Below, in pieces: positions 17,193-25,655 of a stretch of 25,655 nt of DNA. The position numbers and the translations under genes were made by a program. Under the pieces are notes generated by a model. That model did no database searches, was not told the DNA's origin, and saw nothing but the letters and a program-made list of their open reading frames with translations. The DNA is taken from assembly GCA_023621895.1 (NCBI GenBank), contig JAMOAF010000348.1, forward strand, positions 1 to 25,655, given 5' to 3'. Numbering within the stretch: the first letter of the stretch is position 1; every line of letters starts with the position of its first letter. Source of the stretch: Planctomycetota bacterium (GTDB lineage Bacteria > Planctomycetota > Planctomycetia > Pirellulales > Thermoguttaceae).

Positions 17193-18056
17193 GTGGCGTG
17201 GTTTATTCTATCCATTTTCACGGCACTTTTTGCCTCCGCGCGCGACTTTCAGTCGAAGAAGTTCCTCTCGCACGTCGATCCGCTGACGGTCTCTTGGGCA
17301 CTGAGCCTCTTCTCAGCGCCGGTTCTTGGCGTTGCGCTGGCATTCACGGAGATTCCTGCCGTGGACTCTACGTTCTGTTTTCTCGTTGCCGGAGCTGGCT
17401 CCGTATTGACGGTGGGATGGATCCTCTATATCAAGGCATTGAGTGTCAGTGAGATGTCGCTGAGCATCCCGCTGATATCCTTCAGCCCTCTTTTCCTCCT
17501 GGTACTCGCCCCTTTGTTTTTCGGTGAGTTTCCTTCTCTCATCGGGGTGGTGGGGGTTTGTCTCGTGGTAGCTGGCACGTATGTTTTGGGAGTGGCAAGA
17601 GCTTCGTTCGGCCTTTTCGGTCCTTTCCGCGCGCTGCTGCGCGAACCAGGACCAAGACGAATGCTCGCGGCGGCCGTGGCATTCAGCGTCGCGGCAGTAT
17701 TTGAGAAGGCTGGAATCACCCGATCGTCGGCGATCCTGTTCGCGTTTTCGGAGAATATGTTTGCCGCACTATTGATGATACCCATAATCTACCTCACGCA
17801 TCGCTCGGGTTTCCGGGAGACCTCCGCGAATTGGAGGATTCTCGTGCCAATCGGTCTTTCCGTTGCGATGATGTTCATGTGTCAGGCCAGTGCCTTGCGG
17901 CTCGGCCCTGTGGCTTACGTAGTCGCGATCAAAAGGTTCAGTGTGCTTTTCAGCGTGCTCGCCGGAGGGCTTTTCCTTAAGGAGCGGCAGTTGGGTACTC
18001 GGCTCGCTGGAAGCGCCGTCATGGTGTGCGGGATTCTGTGCATCGCCTGGGCATAG
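17193..18056 (+). CDS. EamA/DMT-family transporter
   Basis: This 287-residue protein is hydrophobic throughout, with about ten predicted membrane helices arranged as two EamA-like halves (about 1-135 and 150-285). A glycine-rich helix (GVVGVCLVVAGTYVLGVA) closes the first half. The second half ends AGSAVMVCGILCIAWA, typical of drug/metabolite transporters. The start is GTG at 17193, with GGAGG 9 bp upstream; no in-frame ATG gives a complete first helix. By eye the gene is less GC-rich (roughly 52-65% by line) than its neighbours, which partly reflects its membrane-protein codons but could mean a different origin. It stands alone, converging on the FtsX permease gene. The transported compound cannot be predicted. 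Confidence 0.85.
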   Translation: MAWFILSIFTALFASARDFQSKKFLSHVDPLTVSWALSLFSAPVLGVALAFTEIPAVDSTFCFLVAGAGSVLTVGWILYIKALSVSEMSLSIPLISFSPLFLLVLAPLFFGEFPSLIGVVGVCLVVAGTYVLGVARASFGLFGPFRALLREPGPRRMLAAAVAFSVAAVFEKAGITRSSAILFAFSENMFAALLMIPIIYLTHRSGFRETSANWRILVPIGLSVAMMFMCQASALRLGPVAYVVAIKRFSVLFSVLAGGLFLKERQLGTRLAGSAVMVCGILCIAWA

Positions 18057-18227
18057 TCTGTGCGCCTTGCAGGATCGCCAGGGTGTGGAGCAATCCCGTC
18101 GCCTCGGCCAGGAGAAAGGCCTGTCATGACGCTGGGCGAAGACAAAGGCAATGACGAGGCCGGCTCTGTCGGCGGCCGGGACCTGCCGATCCCGTAAACG
18201 GCTCCTAACCGCCTCTTCCGCCGCCAA

Positions 18228-21206
18228 CTACATCGTCCCTCTTCCCGCTTGCAGCAGTCGGAGAGGCTCGGTCCGCCCGGTGGCGACGGCCGGCCACACA
18301 GCGGCCGCAAGACACAGAATGAGCGTGGCCGAAATTCCCAGAGCCAGGCGGCCCCAAGGGACGATGAACGGAGCCTTCATGCCGCTGAAGAAGCTGCCTC
18401 CGTACTGGGCCATCCCGGCCCCGCACCATCCGGCGGTCAGCCCGAAAGCCAGACTCAACAGGCACGCGGCGATCCCAATCAGGATCGCCTCGGCCAGGAC
18501 CAGGCGAACCAGGGCCCAGCGGGTCATGCCTTGCGAGCGGAGAACGCCCATCTCCCAGCGGCGCATCCGGGTGGAGGTCACAATCGTGTTGACAACCGCC
18601 AGCGATGCGACGGCCAGGGTGACCAGCGGCAACTGGCTCATGCCCCAAATCACCGAATTGGCTCGGTGGTTGATGCTCGCCCGCAACGTCTTGGTAGCGG
18701 TCACGCGCGCGCTGGGCCTGTGGGCGGTCACCTCGCCATGATCCGGCGACCGATACGTCTCACCCGCGTGCCGATTGGCGAGGGATTGCATCGATGCCTC
18801 GATGGCCGCCAGCGGCACGCTCGAGTCCACGTTGAACCAGCAGAACTCGATTCCCTTGAGCTGGAAATCGCTGCGTACGTTCTGGTCGGAGGCGAAGACG
18901 ATGCCGGCGGTGCGGGTCTGGTGCCGGCGAACCCCCGAGAACTTCGTGAACCAGTGCCAGCCAGGCAGGTCGACGATCCCCGCAACCCGGTAAGCTACAC
19001 GGCGGTCCGCTCGCTGCGGCGGAACGAGTTGCAGGGGATCGCCAAGGCGCAGATTCATCGCCCTGGCGAGGTCTTCCGCAATCAGGCAGCCGCGGCCGGC
19101 GGCCAGGGCGGCGATGGCGCTGCTGGCGTCGCCTTCCAGAAACTCGAGATTCAGGAACGGCCGGTCGCTCCCAAAGGCATCGCGGGGGTCCACGCCCATG
19201 ATGATCACGTTGTCGTGTTGGAGCAGCGGAGTCGGCTCGAAATCCGCCAGTCCCGGCTGTTCAACCGCCAATGGAATGCATTCGGAGGACTTGACACCGC
19301 AAGTCGTGCGCAGGTCCTCCAGCTCCGATTCGTCCAAACCCACGGGCTGGAAGGCGACGAGCGCGTCGGGGAGCCACTCGCCGGGAGAGTAGGGTTGCAG
19401 CATCGAGTAGCCCCAGGTTTGCGTGGAGACATACAGCACCAGCCCTACGCACAAGGCGACCGTCGTGCCGATCGTTCGCCAGAGGTTGGCCGAGAGCTGT
19501 GTCGTGGCCAGCTGCAAATCGAGGCCCAACACGGCCGCGACGGCATAACCGAGACACTTCTCGGCCAGGAGCACAGCCGCCGGAGCAAGCAGAAGGAAGC
19601 CGCCCACCATGGCCGGATAGCCGACCGCCCAGTAGACCCAGGATCGCGATTCGAGGGGAACCTGGAGGACGAAGACGGCGATCGGATTGATCGTAATCAG
19701 AAGCAGCCCGATGGCCGCCGCGATCAGCACCGCGTGTCCATGAGGCCTGGGACGCGGAGGGACCATGGCCTCCAGCGGTCGAACGCGGGCGGCACGCCAC
19801 GCGGGAAGCACCGCGGCCGCCAAGGAGCCGCCCAGGGCGCTCAGGCCGGTCAGCGACACGCACCAGGCACCCAGCGACACGCCGGTGGGGAACAGGTCCG
19901 GTTGGGCCCAGCGGGCCAATTGGAGCAGCCCGAAGCCGGCCAGCAACCCGCCAACCCAGCCGATCAGGGCCAGCAACAGGCTCTCGGCAAACACGAGCGT
20001 CACCACCTGGCTCTTCGTCAACCCGATGGCTCGCAGCACGGCCAGTTCCCTGGCCCGCTCGCTGACACCCATCGAAAGCGTGGTGAAGATGATAAACAGG
20101 GCGGCCAAGAGCGCTATTCCGGTGGCAGAATAGGCTTGCGCCTTCTTGCCCGAGACACTTCGGTCCCGGCTCATGCCCGCCTCGACAGCGGTCAGGTCCA
20201 GGGCTTTTGCACCGGAAGCGGCATCGGCCAGGCGAGGCTGCCAGCGCTGGAGGAAATCGGCCGCAACGGCATCGCCGCGGAGGGCCAGCTGTACGACGTT
20301 CGGCGGCGACTGGTAACCGTTGATTTCATCGGCGACCTCGCGGAGGACGTACAGCGCGCTGGACGCCGGTGTTGTGCCGAATACGCCGGGCAGGCTGGGA
20401 CGGCCCGCCGCTTCAGCCGCGGCCGGGCCGCGGCCGCCGCCAGGCCGCTGGCCGAGGTCTGCCGACTCATCGGGCGGTCCGCCAGCGCTGCCGCGCATTC
20501 CGGGACCGCCGCGCCCCGCGCCTTTCCTGCCGGCCGGACGATCTCCGCCTGGAGCGGCGCCCGCGGACCGGCCGCCGCCTGGACCGCCGAGCGCCGGCGA
20601 CAGGGCGGGTTCGCGGACGATCCCCACCAGGGCCAGGGTCTTCTGATTCGTCAGCGACGTGACCAGCACGTGGCCACCGACTCCGACGCCGAGACGCTTG
20701 GCCTCGCGATCGGTGAGGACCGCTGAGTCCGGGCCGCTCAACCATTGTCCCTCAATCAATTCGTGGGGCGGTTTCGCTGCGTTGGTGCCCACCAGGACCG
20801 GGCCGAGGGGCGGTGCTCCGTGGACCGGCGGGAGGGAGCCTCCCATCACCTCGGTGCCCGGCTCGATCCGCTTGCTGCCGGAAGGCGAACTGCCTCTGGC
20901 AACGGTCACCCGCGACTGGATGATCGGATTGACCTCGGCCACGGCCGGATCGGCCCGGAAATCGTCGATCAGCGATTCGGGAAGAGTCCCACCCATTGGC
21001 CGGCCGGGAACGGCGATCACGTCGTAGCGGCCCATGTAAGTCGAGGCATGCTCATCAAACTGCGCCACCAGGGCGTCGTAGCCGCTCACGACCCAGACCA
21101 CCGCGCACGAGGCGGCGATCACGGCGAGCGACGCAAGGCCCAGCCGCGCCGGGTGATGGCGGGCTTGAGAGAAGAGCAGAGTTGCCACGGTCCGGAGATT
21201 GTTCAC
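18228..21206 (-). CDS. Large FtsX/MacB-type ABC transporter permease
   Basis: This 992-residue permease has about ten membrane helices. One lies near 20-42; a first FtsX domain covers about 360-480 (SERARELAVLRAIGLTKSQV); further helices lie near 492-512, 525-548 and 578-595; a second FtsX domain covers about 855-985 (RRWEMGVLRSQGMTRWALV). Large extracytoplasmic domains follow the first helix and lie between about 600 and 850. Residues about 205-270 are a Gly/Pro/Arg/Ala-rich low-complexity insert in the first periplasmic domain. The start is GTG at 21206, which overlaps the ATPase stop by 4 bp (GTGA), so the two are translationally coupled. Two FtsX domains in one chain suggest a complete permease. 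The family exports lipoproteins, peptides or antibiotics or acts mechanically; the cargo here is unknown. Confidence 0.9.
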   Translation of the reverse strand: MNNLRTVATLLFSQARHHPARLGLASLAVIAASCAVVWVVSGYDALVAQFDEHASTYMGRYDVIAVPGRPMGGTLPESLIDDFRADPAVAEVNPIIQSRVTVARGSSPSGSKRIEPGTEVMGGSLPPVHGAPPLGPVLVGTNAAKPPHELIEGQWLSGPDSAVLTDREAKRLGVGVGGHVLVTSLTNQKTLALVGIVREPALSPALGGPGGGRSAGAAPGGDRPAGRKGAGRGGPGMRGSAGGPPDESADLGQRPGGGRGPAAAEAAGRPSLPGVFGTTPASSALYVLREVADEINGYQSPPNVVQLALRGDAVAADFLQRWQPRLADAASGAKALDLTAVEAGMSRDRSVSGKKAQAYSATGIALLAALFIIFTTLSMGVSERARELAVLRAIGLTKSQVVTLVFAESLLLALIGWVGGLLAGFGLLQLARWAQPDLFPTGVSLGAWCVSLTGLSALGGSLAAAVLPAWRAARVRPLEAMVPPRPRPHGHAVLIAAAIGLLLITINPIAVFVLQVPLESRSWVYWAVGYPAMVGGFLLLAPAAVLLAEKCLGYAVAAVLGLDLQLATTQLSANLWRTIGTTVALCVGLVLYVSTQTWGYSMLQPYSPGEWLPDALVAFQPVGLDESELEDLRTTCGVKSSECIPLAVEQPGLADFEPTPLLQHDNVIIMGVDPRDAFGSDRPFLNLEFLEGDASSAIAALAAGRGCLIAEDLARAMNLRLGDPLQLVPPQRADRRVAYRVAGIVDLPGWHWFTKFSGVRRHQTRTAGIVFASDQNVRSDFQLKGIEFCWFNVDSSVPLAAIEASMQSLANRHAGETYRSPDHGEVTAHRPSARVTATKTLRASINHRANSVIWGMSQLPLVTLAVASLAVVNTIVTSTRMRRWEMGVLRSQGMTRWALVRLVLAEAILIGIAACLLSLAFGLTAGWCGAGMAQYGGSFFSGMKAPFIVPWGRLALGISATLILCLAAAVWPAVATGRTEPLRLLQAGRGTM

Positions 21207-21985
21207 GACGATGCCCCCACCGGCGAGGCTGCCCGAACAATATCGTGGTAGTGGGCGGCCAGCGACTGCGCGTCGCTGAACTTCGCGGTCCTGAAGTCGG
21301 CGAGCACTCGCCCGTCGGCCAGCACGATGACCCGATCCGTCCAGGTCGCCACGGCCGGCTCATGAGTGACGACGACGATCGTCCGGTTCTGCTCGCGGCA
21401 GAGTTCCTGCAACAAGCGGCAGAGTTCCTGGCCTGTCACCGAGTCGAGGCTGCCCGTCGGTTCGTCGGCCAGAACGATCGCCGGATCGGCGATCAGCGCC
21501 CGGGCGAACGCCACCCGCTGCTGTTCGCCTCCGCTGAGCGCGTCGGGCCGGTGGGTCCGTCGCTCCTTCAGGCGGAGCCGCGCGAAGAGACTCTCGAATC
21601 GCTCCCGGGCCCCTTCCGCGCGCCCATCGGTGCGCACCGGCAACAGGACGTTCTGCTCGGCCGTCAACGAGGGAATCAGGTTGAACGCCTGGAACATGAC
21701 CCCGATCCGGCGGCGGCGGAAGATCGTCAGCCGCCGGTCCGACATGGCTGCCAGGTCCTCTCCGTCGACGAACACCCGCCCCTCGTCGGGCGTCGTCAGG
21801 CCGGCGGCCACGTGCAGCAGCGTGCTCTTTCCCGACCCGCTGGCGCCCATCACGGCGACGAACTCGCCCCGGGCAATTTCGAGAGATACGTCCCGTAAGG
21901 CCTCGATGATCACGCTCCCCTGCCGGAACCGCTTGGTCAGATGTTCGATTCGCAGCGGAAGCGGCGCGTCGTCGGTTGCATTCAT
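21203..21985 (-). CDS. ABC transporter ATP-binding protein, LolD/MacB type
   Basis: This 260-residue ATPase powers the overlapping FtsX permease. It has Walker A GASGSGKST (47-55), Q-loop Gln99, signature LSGGEQQ (150-156), Walker B IVLADE with Glu175, and H-loop His208. Length and motifs match the LolD/FtsE/MacB branch. The ATG at 21985 is chosen because homology begins right after it (LRIEHLTKRF). The frame continues upstream to 22165 without family similarity. No good Shine-Dalgarno precedes this ATG; a small hairpin (GTGAG/CTCAC, 5-bp stem) ends next to it instead, which may limit initiation. A 70-bp gap separates it from the pseudopilin gene upstream. Confidence 0.93.
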   Translation of the reverse strand: MNATDDAPLPLRIEHLTKRFRQGSVIIEALRDVSLEIARGEFVAVMGASGSGKSTLLHVAAGLTTPDEGRVFVDGEDLAAMSDRRLTIFRRRRIGVMFQAFNLIPSLTAEQNVLLPVRTDGRAEGARERFESLFARLRLKERRTHRPDALSGGEQQRVAFARALIADPAIVLADEPTGSLDSVTGQELCRLLQELCREQNRTIVVVTHEPAVATWTDRVIVLADGRVLADFRTAKFSDAQSLAAHYHDIVRAASPVGASS

Positions 21986-22055
21986 GGTGAGAGGATTGCT
22001 CACTGGTTCGAGGAAAAAACGACGGGATCCGACCAGGCACGAAGCACGCCCAGCG

Positions 22056-23069
22056 CTATGGCCGAGACGCCACTTCCTGACCGGCTCGCGTCCAGAGTGC
22101 GTGCCATGTGCTCCGCTCGATCGTCTCGCTGATGAAGCCCACGCTGCCGTCGCAGAAGCAGGCATTCACGCCGCCCGGGTGGCGGCTGCGGGCCGCGGTG
22201 ACCTTGGCGGATCGATAGACGAAATCGGGGGCCTGGTGGTTCGGAGTCAACCGCCCGTTCATCACCGGGCCGGTGGGCGAGCAGCCCCGCAGCCAGAAGA
22301 GGAGGCGTTTCCCGTCCCACCCGGTGATGCCGGAAAGAAGCGCGTCGAGACCGCCCGAATCGGCCGCATCGGCAATCGTCGCGTAGGCGCTGGTCTCGCC
22401 GCGATACACCTGCACGTCGGGAGTCGGGGTCAGATTCGGCTTGCTGCCGGGTCCGCGGAGCGACTCCGTGAAGGCCAGCGTGTTGCTTGTGCCGTCGGTG
22501 ATCGCCGCCAATTTGACGTTCGCGCCGACCCAGCAGAGGCCGTCGGCTGCACCGAATCCCGGGTTGAAGCCGCCGTCCAATCCGCTCCCCTGGTTCATGG
22601 CGTAGTTGCTGCCGGCCACGGCAATGATCGCGCCGGAGGGGAGCGTCATGTCGTGAAGCGGCGGCTCGCCGTCGCTGGGGCAGAGGAACATCGGAACCGC
22701 CGTGGCCGCCGCCGCCCGCAGCCCGACCGGCAAGTCCGTCTCCCCGGGATGACCCATGTAGATCGAAAAGTCGATCAAATCCCGCAGGTTCGCCTGCTCG
22801 CAGTACGGCAGCAGCCGGGCCAGCGGCGAGAAGTCGTTGGGGAAGACCGGGCCGGCGAAGCCGGTGTTGGGCAGCGACTCGTGGAACGTGTCGGCGTAGT
22901 TGTGCAGCGCAATGCCCAACTGTCTCAGGTTGTTGGTGCAGCTCATCCGCCGCGCGGCTTCGCGGGCGGCCTGGACGGCCGGCAGCAACAGGGCGATCAG
23001 AATCCCGATGATCGCGATCACCACCAACAGTTCCACGAGGGTGAACGCTGAGCGCGGCTTCCTGGGCAT
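22056..23069 (-). CDS. DUF1559 pseudopilin-like protein
   Basis: This 337-residue protein has a type IV prepilin-like N-terminus: a short basic leader (MPRKPRSA), cleavage expected before Phe9, Glu13 at the +5 position, and the hydrophobic helix TLVELLVVIAIIGILIALLLP. The region QAAREAARRMSCTNNLRQLG and the C-terminal block GGVNACFCDGSVGFI are hallmarks of DUF1559, a family greatly expanded in Planctomycetota. These proteins are thought to assemble or dock like pseudopilins in the cell envelope, but their job is unknown. The ATG at 23069 has a strong AAGGAGGAG site; the frame extends upstream without similarity. It lies 34 bp after the cyclase-fold gene and 70 bp before the ABC ATPase, so all are probably in one operon. 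Confidence 0.95.
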   Translation of the reverse strand: MPRKPRSAFTLVELLVVIAIIGILIALLLPAVQAAREAARRMSCTNNLRQLGIALHNYADTFHESLPNTGFAGPVFPNDFSPLARLLPYCEQANLRDLIDFSIYMGHPGETDLPVGLRAAAATAVPMFLCPSDGEPPLHDMTLPSGAIIAVAGSNYAMNQGSGLDGGFNPGFGAADGLCWVGANVKLAAITDGTSNTLAFTESLRGPGSKPNLTPTPDVQVYRGETSAYATIADAADSGGLDALLSGITGWDGKRLLFWLRGCSPTGPVMNGRLTPNHQAPDFVYRSAKVTAARSRHPGGVNACFCDGSVGFISETIERSTWHALWTRAGQEVASRP

Positions 23070-23103
23070 CTCTCCTCCTTGCCGTAGGGGCTGACGCTGC
23101 CGG

Positions 23104-24225
23104 CTATTCGGCCTTTGGGCGGCAGTGGGACAAGGCAAGCAGTGCAAAGGACGTCACCAGGTTCGGATCGCCTTCCATCCAACGCGAGCTTTCGGCGTTG
23201 ATCCAGGAACCATTCTCTTGCTGCCGCCTCGCCAATTCCGCGATCAGTTCCCGGCGCCAGTCGTGTTTCACGCCGCCGGCATCCTCAAACAGCTCCTCGC
23301 CGAGCGCCTCGAGCGACTTGGCGAACGTGTGGTAGTAGTAATACAGGCCGGCGCTGCCCATGCCGGGGTTGCTCGTCAGGTCGTAGTGCTTGCGGATCCA
23401 CGTGATGGCGGCCTTGACGCGCGGATCATCGCGTGTCAGGCCGGCATAGATCATGCTTTTCAGGCCGGCGTACGTCATCGACCCATAACTTCGCAAACCG
23501 CCCGCGGCGGTCATCCGCTCTTCGTCCTGCACGCTTGGCACGCAGGTGTAGTAGAAACCGCCGTCGTTGATCTTCGCGGCGAACGGCGTCGTGTTGTGCT
23601 CGCTCTCCAGATTCTGGCAACGTGAAACAAAGGCCAGCGCTTTCTGGATCGCCTCGTCGCCGGCATCCGCGCCCCGAGCCTTGATCGCGTCCACAAGAAA
23701 CGCCGTGTTCGACAGATCGGGCCGGGAGTCGCCGCCGTATCCGGTCCCGCCGTAGTAGGCGTCGGAACTTTCGCGGTCGCGGCTCTCGTCCCACTGCAAC
23801 CCCCGTACGTACTTCTCCGCCCTGGCGAGGATCGCCTCGTACTTGCCGTCACGGTTCGCTTCCTGGAAGCACATCATGGCCGCGCAGGTTTCGTAGTTTC
23901 CGAACATCCCCTTCATTCCGTAGATGCCGCCGTTGGCCTGGGCACACGACTCGAGATACGCCAGTCCCTTGGCGACAATCGGATCTTGCGGCGAAAGGCC
24001 GTTGCGGAGCAGGGCGGTGACCGCCAGCGACGTTGGCCCCGTACCGGCAAAGCTGCTGAAAGACCCATCTTCCGCCTGGCCGTGGCTGGCCAGATATTGG
24101 ATCCCCTTTTCCACGATCTTTCGATGAAGCTCGGCAGCGGGGCCGATCGGCTCCCCGGTTTGGGCCGCACCCGCCATGACAACCCAGCAGATGGCGAAAG
24201 CTCCAAGTTTCAGAAAGGCCCGCAT
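23104..24225 (-). CDS. Secreted prenyltransferase/squalene-cyclase-fold repeat protein
   Basis: This 373-residue protein starts with a signal peptide (MRAFLKLGAFAICWVVMAGA) and then has helical repeats typical of the squalene oxidase/prenyltransferase (alpha/alpha) barrel: GIQYLASHG with GSFSSFAGTGPTSLAVTALL, PIVAKGLAYLESC, DLSNTAFLVDAI, and RSYGSMTYAGLKSMIYAGL. No DxDD or DCTAE cyclase motif and no thioester motif was seen, so it is probably a secreted scaffold or binding protein rather than a terpene cyclase. The ATG at 24225 is chosen for its signal peptide and a GAGG upstream; a longer in-frame extension to 24678 lacks similarity. It is the first gene of the presumed four-gene unit with the pseudopilin and ABC transporter. 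Confidence 0.82.
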   Translation of the reverse strand: MRAFLKLGAFAICWVVMAGAAQTGEPIGPAAELHRKIVEKGIQYLASHGQAEDGSFSSFAGTGPTSLAVTALLRNGLSPQDPIVAKGLAYLESCAQANGGIYGMKGMFGNYETCAAMMCFQEANRDGKYEAILARAEKYVRGLQWDESRDRESSDAYYGGTGYGGDSRPDLSNTAFLVDAIKARGADAGDEAIQKALAFVSRCQNLESEHNTTPFAAKINDGGFYYTCVPSVQDEERMTAAGGLRSYGSMTYAGLKSMIYAGLTRDDPRVKAAITWIRKHYDLTSNPGMGSAGLYYYYHTFAKSLEALGEELFEDAGGVKHDWRRELIAELARRQQENGSWINAESSRWMEGDPNLVTSFALLALSHCRPKAE

Positions 24226-24744
24226 GTTGCCCGGCCCTCGATGGCAGCGGTTTCTGACGGTCGGCTCCGATAGAAATAGGCAATGCATGTCATGGCCCCC
24301 GGTTGGTCTTCGTGATTGCGTCGTGCATAGAGACTCAGCTCCCATGCAATTGGCGTGCCATCGCCCGAAACTGACTGCCCGCGCGCTGAACGACGTTTTC
24401 TTAAGCCCGCTGCAAGTGCCGCCAAAGCCCACTCTCGCCTCGAATTCATTGCCAGCAGCGCCGTATCTCAACAGTCCAATGCGCAACGCACAGGCCGCTG
24501 GCGTGTCGATGCAATCGACAGGCGTGTCGACGAATTCAACACATGCCGCGTGGGAGGGGGCAGCCCTGCGAGAGAGTGCCGGCACGCGAGTTGCAGGCAT
24601 GGAAACGCAACGCGGCGCGCCGCCCGTGCGGACCGGCGTGATCCGGCGGTGCGCGGATGGTATCATGGCGAACGTCACGATGATGCCGCGGGCAATCGCC
24701 TCCGCACCGTTACTCCGCCCCAGGATCGCACTGGAATCTCAACC
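24226..24744. other. Divergent intergenic region, 519 bp
   Basis: This gap lies between the divergent cyclase-fold gene and the GH127-like gene and should hold promoters for both. Apart from the tandem 21-bp repeat at 24500-24541, I saw no gene, RNA or strong terminator. The minus-strand frame of the cyclase-fold gene stays open as far as 24678, but it reads through the tandem repeat and has no domain similarity. Confidence 0.5.
24500..24541. repeat. Two imperfect tandem 21-bp repeats
   Basis: Copy 1 is 24500-24520 and copy 2 is 24521-24541. Both begin GGCGTGTCGA, and 17 of 21 positions are identical. The 21-bp period is two turns of the helix, so adjacent protein-binding sites on one DNA face are possible. 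Placement in a divergent promoter region fits an operator, but this is inference. Confidence 0.45.
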
Positions 24745-25655
24745 ATGAAAACGACCCTGCTCACGCTGCTTTCGTGCCTTTCTCTGGCAGCATCCGCCCA
24801 GGCTGGAGAGTGGTGCCAAACGCCGCTGGATGTCGTGCAGCCCCAGGTGCCGGACAGACTCTGCCGCGTGACGCTCGACCAGCGGCAGCTCGGCGGAGAG
24901 CTCGATCGCCGCATCCGGAACCTCGTTTATCAGAACTACATGGTGGTCGATCTGGACGGCAAGTGGCTGGATCACTTTCGCAACCGCACGGACCGCGGCA
25001 ACCGCTCGCACGTCTATTACGGCATTGGCAAGGTGTTCGACGCCGGCAGCCTGTTCGCCGCCTACATGGGTGACCCGAAAGTCGCCGCGCGCACCCAGTA
25101 CATCATCGACCAACTGGTGAAGTCCCGCGACGCCGACGGGTACATCGGGTTCTGGAACGTCGAACCCGAGAACCGGCAGAACCACATCAACTGGATTCTC
25201 CACGAGCAGGAATACATCAACCTGGCGCTGGTGCGGAACTATCGCTGCACGGGCAATCCCCAATCGCTGGCCCACGCGCGAATCATGGCCGACTACATCC
25301 TCAAGACGTTCCCCACGCCGCGGAACCCGTGCTACGACGCGGGCGAAATCTGCACGGCGGGCTTGCCGGAAGGGATGCTGGAACTGTACCGCGTGACGGG
25401 CGATCGGCGCTACTTCGACTTCGCCGCCGACGTGCCGCACGGGAATAACCGCGGCGAGGTCCAACTCGCCTCGCTGCGGACCTGGGAGCAGGATTTCAGC
25501 CGACGCCCGCGACACGTGTACGTCATGCTCGCCCGCTGTTACGCCCAGACGGAGCTTTACCGCCTGACCGGCGAGGAAAACCTCCTCCACATGAGCCAAC
25601 TGATGCGCAACGAGTTGCTCAAGAAGGGCCAGGGCGGCCTGCTCGTCACCGGCTC
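24745..25655 (+). CDS. Secreted GH127-like (DUF1680) glycosidase, 3' partial
   Basis: The ATG at 24745 opens a frame that continues past the window end (303 full codons visible). A clear signal peptide (MKTTLLTLLSCLSLAASAQA-GE) is followed by an (alpha/alpha)-barrel sequence resembling beta-L-arabinofuranosidases of family GH127/DUF1680: LGGELDRRIRNLVYQN, YYGIGKVFDAGSLFAAYMG, DADGYIGFW, and CYDAGEICTAGLPEGMLELYRVTGD. Catalytic residues expected in the C-terminal half (the Cys/Glu site) lie beyond the window and cannot be checked. It is divergent from the cyclase-fold gene. It would act on arabinose-containing or related glycans outside the cytoplasm, which agrees with the sulfatase and beta-helix gene nearby. 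The family call is from pattern memory. Confidence 0.65.
   Translation, partial: MKTTLLTLLSCLSLAASAQAGEWCQTPLDVVQPQVPDRLCRVTLDQRQLGGELDRRIRNLVYQNYMVVDLDGKWLDHFRNRTDRGNRSHVYYGIGKVFDAGSLFAAYMGDPKVAARTQYIIDQLVKSRDADGYIGFWNVEPENRQNHINWILHEQEYINLALVRNYRCTGNPQSLAHARIMADYILKTFPTPRNPCYDAGEICTAGLPEGMLELYRVTGDRRYFDFAADVPHGNNRGEVQLASLRTWEQDFSRRPRHVYVMLARCYAQTELYRLTGEENLLHMSQLMRNELLKKGQGGLLVTG

Noticed and set aside
18249..20726. 825-residue open frame on the plus strand
   Set aside because: It is antisense to the FtsX permease, rich in Arg/Gly/Gln, with no domain or membrane pattern. It is a shadow of the GC-rich gene.
24226..24678. Upstream extension of the cyclase-fold frame
   Set aside because: It would put about 150 residues without similarity before a clear signal peptide.

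Overview
The window looks like a piece of a Planctomycetota chromosome, probably from the Pirellulales or a relative. The support is a DUF1559 pseudopilin, a secreted sulfatase, a secreted PQQ-like beta-propeller protein, a neutral-ceramidase-like protein, high GC, and compact operons separated by short gaps. No rRNA, tRNA, CRISPR array, transposase or phage gene was seen. The assignment is from gene content only.

Positions 1-8102 (+ strand) form a tight carbon-storage operon. It holds a large clan-GH63-type glucosidase (5' end outside the window), a GH13 alpha-amylase-family enzyme, a GlgX-type debranching enzyme, a 43-codon remnant that resembles both ends of a polyphosphate kinase 2 (ppk2), a K+-channel-like membrane protein and a 6-phosphofructokinase. 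The three hydrolases would release glucose or maltodextrin from glycogen-like glucan, and the phosphofructokinase would commit it to glycolysis. Just downstream, 8176-9738 encodes an enlarged glutamate/aspartate racemase-like protein with an apparent signal peptide.

Positions 9864-15331 (- strand) hold two secreted proteins. One is a 1202-residue fusion of a right-handed beta-helix domain, a sulfatase and a HEAT-like C-terminus. The other is a neutral-ceramidase-like hydrolase. Between them lies a 179-bp nested inverted repeat with perfect 23-bp outer and 21-bp inner arms. Positions 15670-16947 (+) encode a secreted PQQ-like beta-propeller and 17193-18056 (+) an EamA/DMT-type permease.

Positions 18228-24225 (- strand, transcribed right to left) form a four-gene unit: a secreted squalene-cyclase-fold protein, a DUF1559 pseudopilin, a MacB/LolD-type ABC ATPase and a very large FtsX-type permease. 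The ATPase and permease overlap by 4 bp. At the right edge, after a 519-bp divergent intergenic region, a secreted GH127-like (DUF1680) glycosidase begins at 24745 and runs off the window.

The points most worth following up are the ppk2 remnant held between two overlapping start/stop junctions, the exported racemase homologue with both catalytic cysteines, the beta-helix/sulfatase fusion with a CSSAR activation motif, the nested palindrome, and the cyclase-fold/pseudopilin/ABC-exporter unit.
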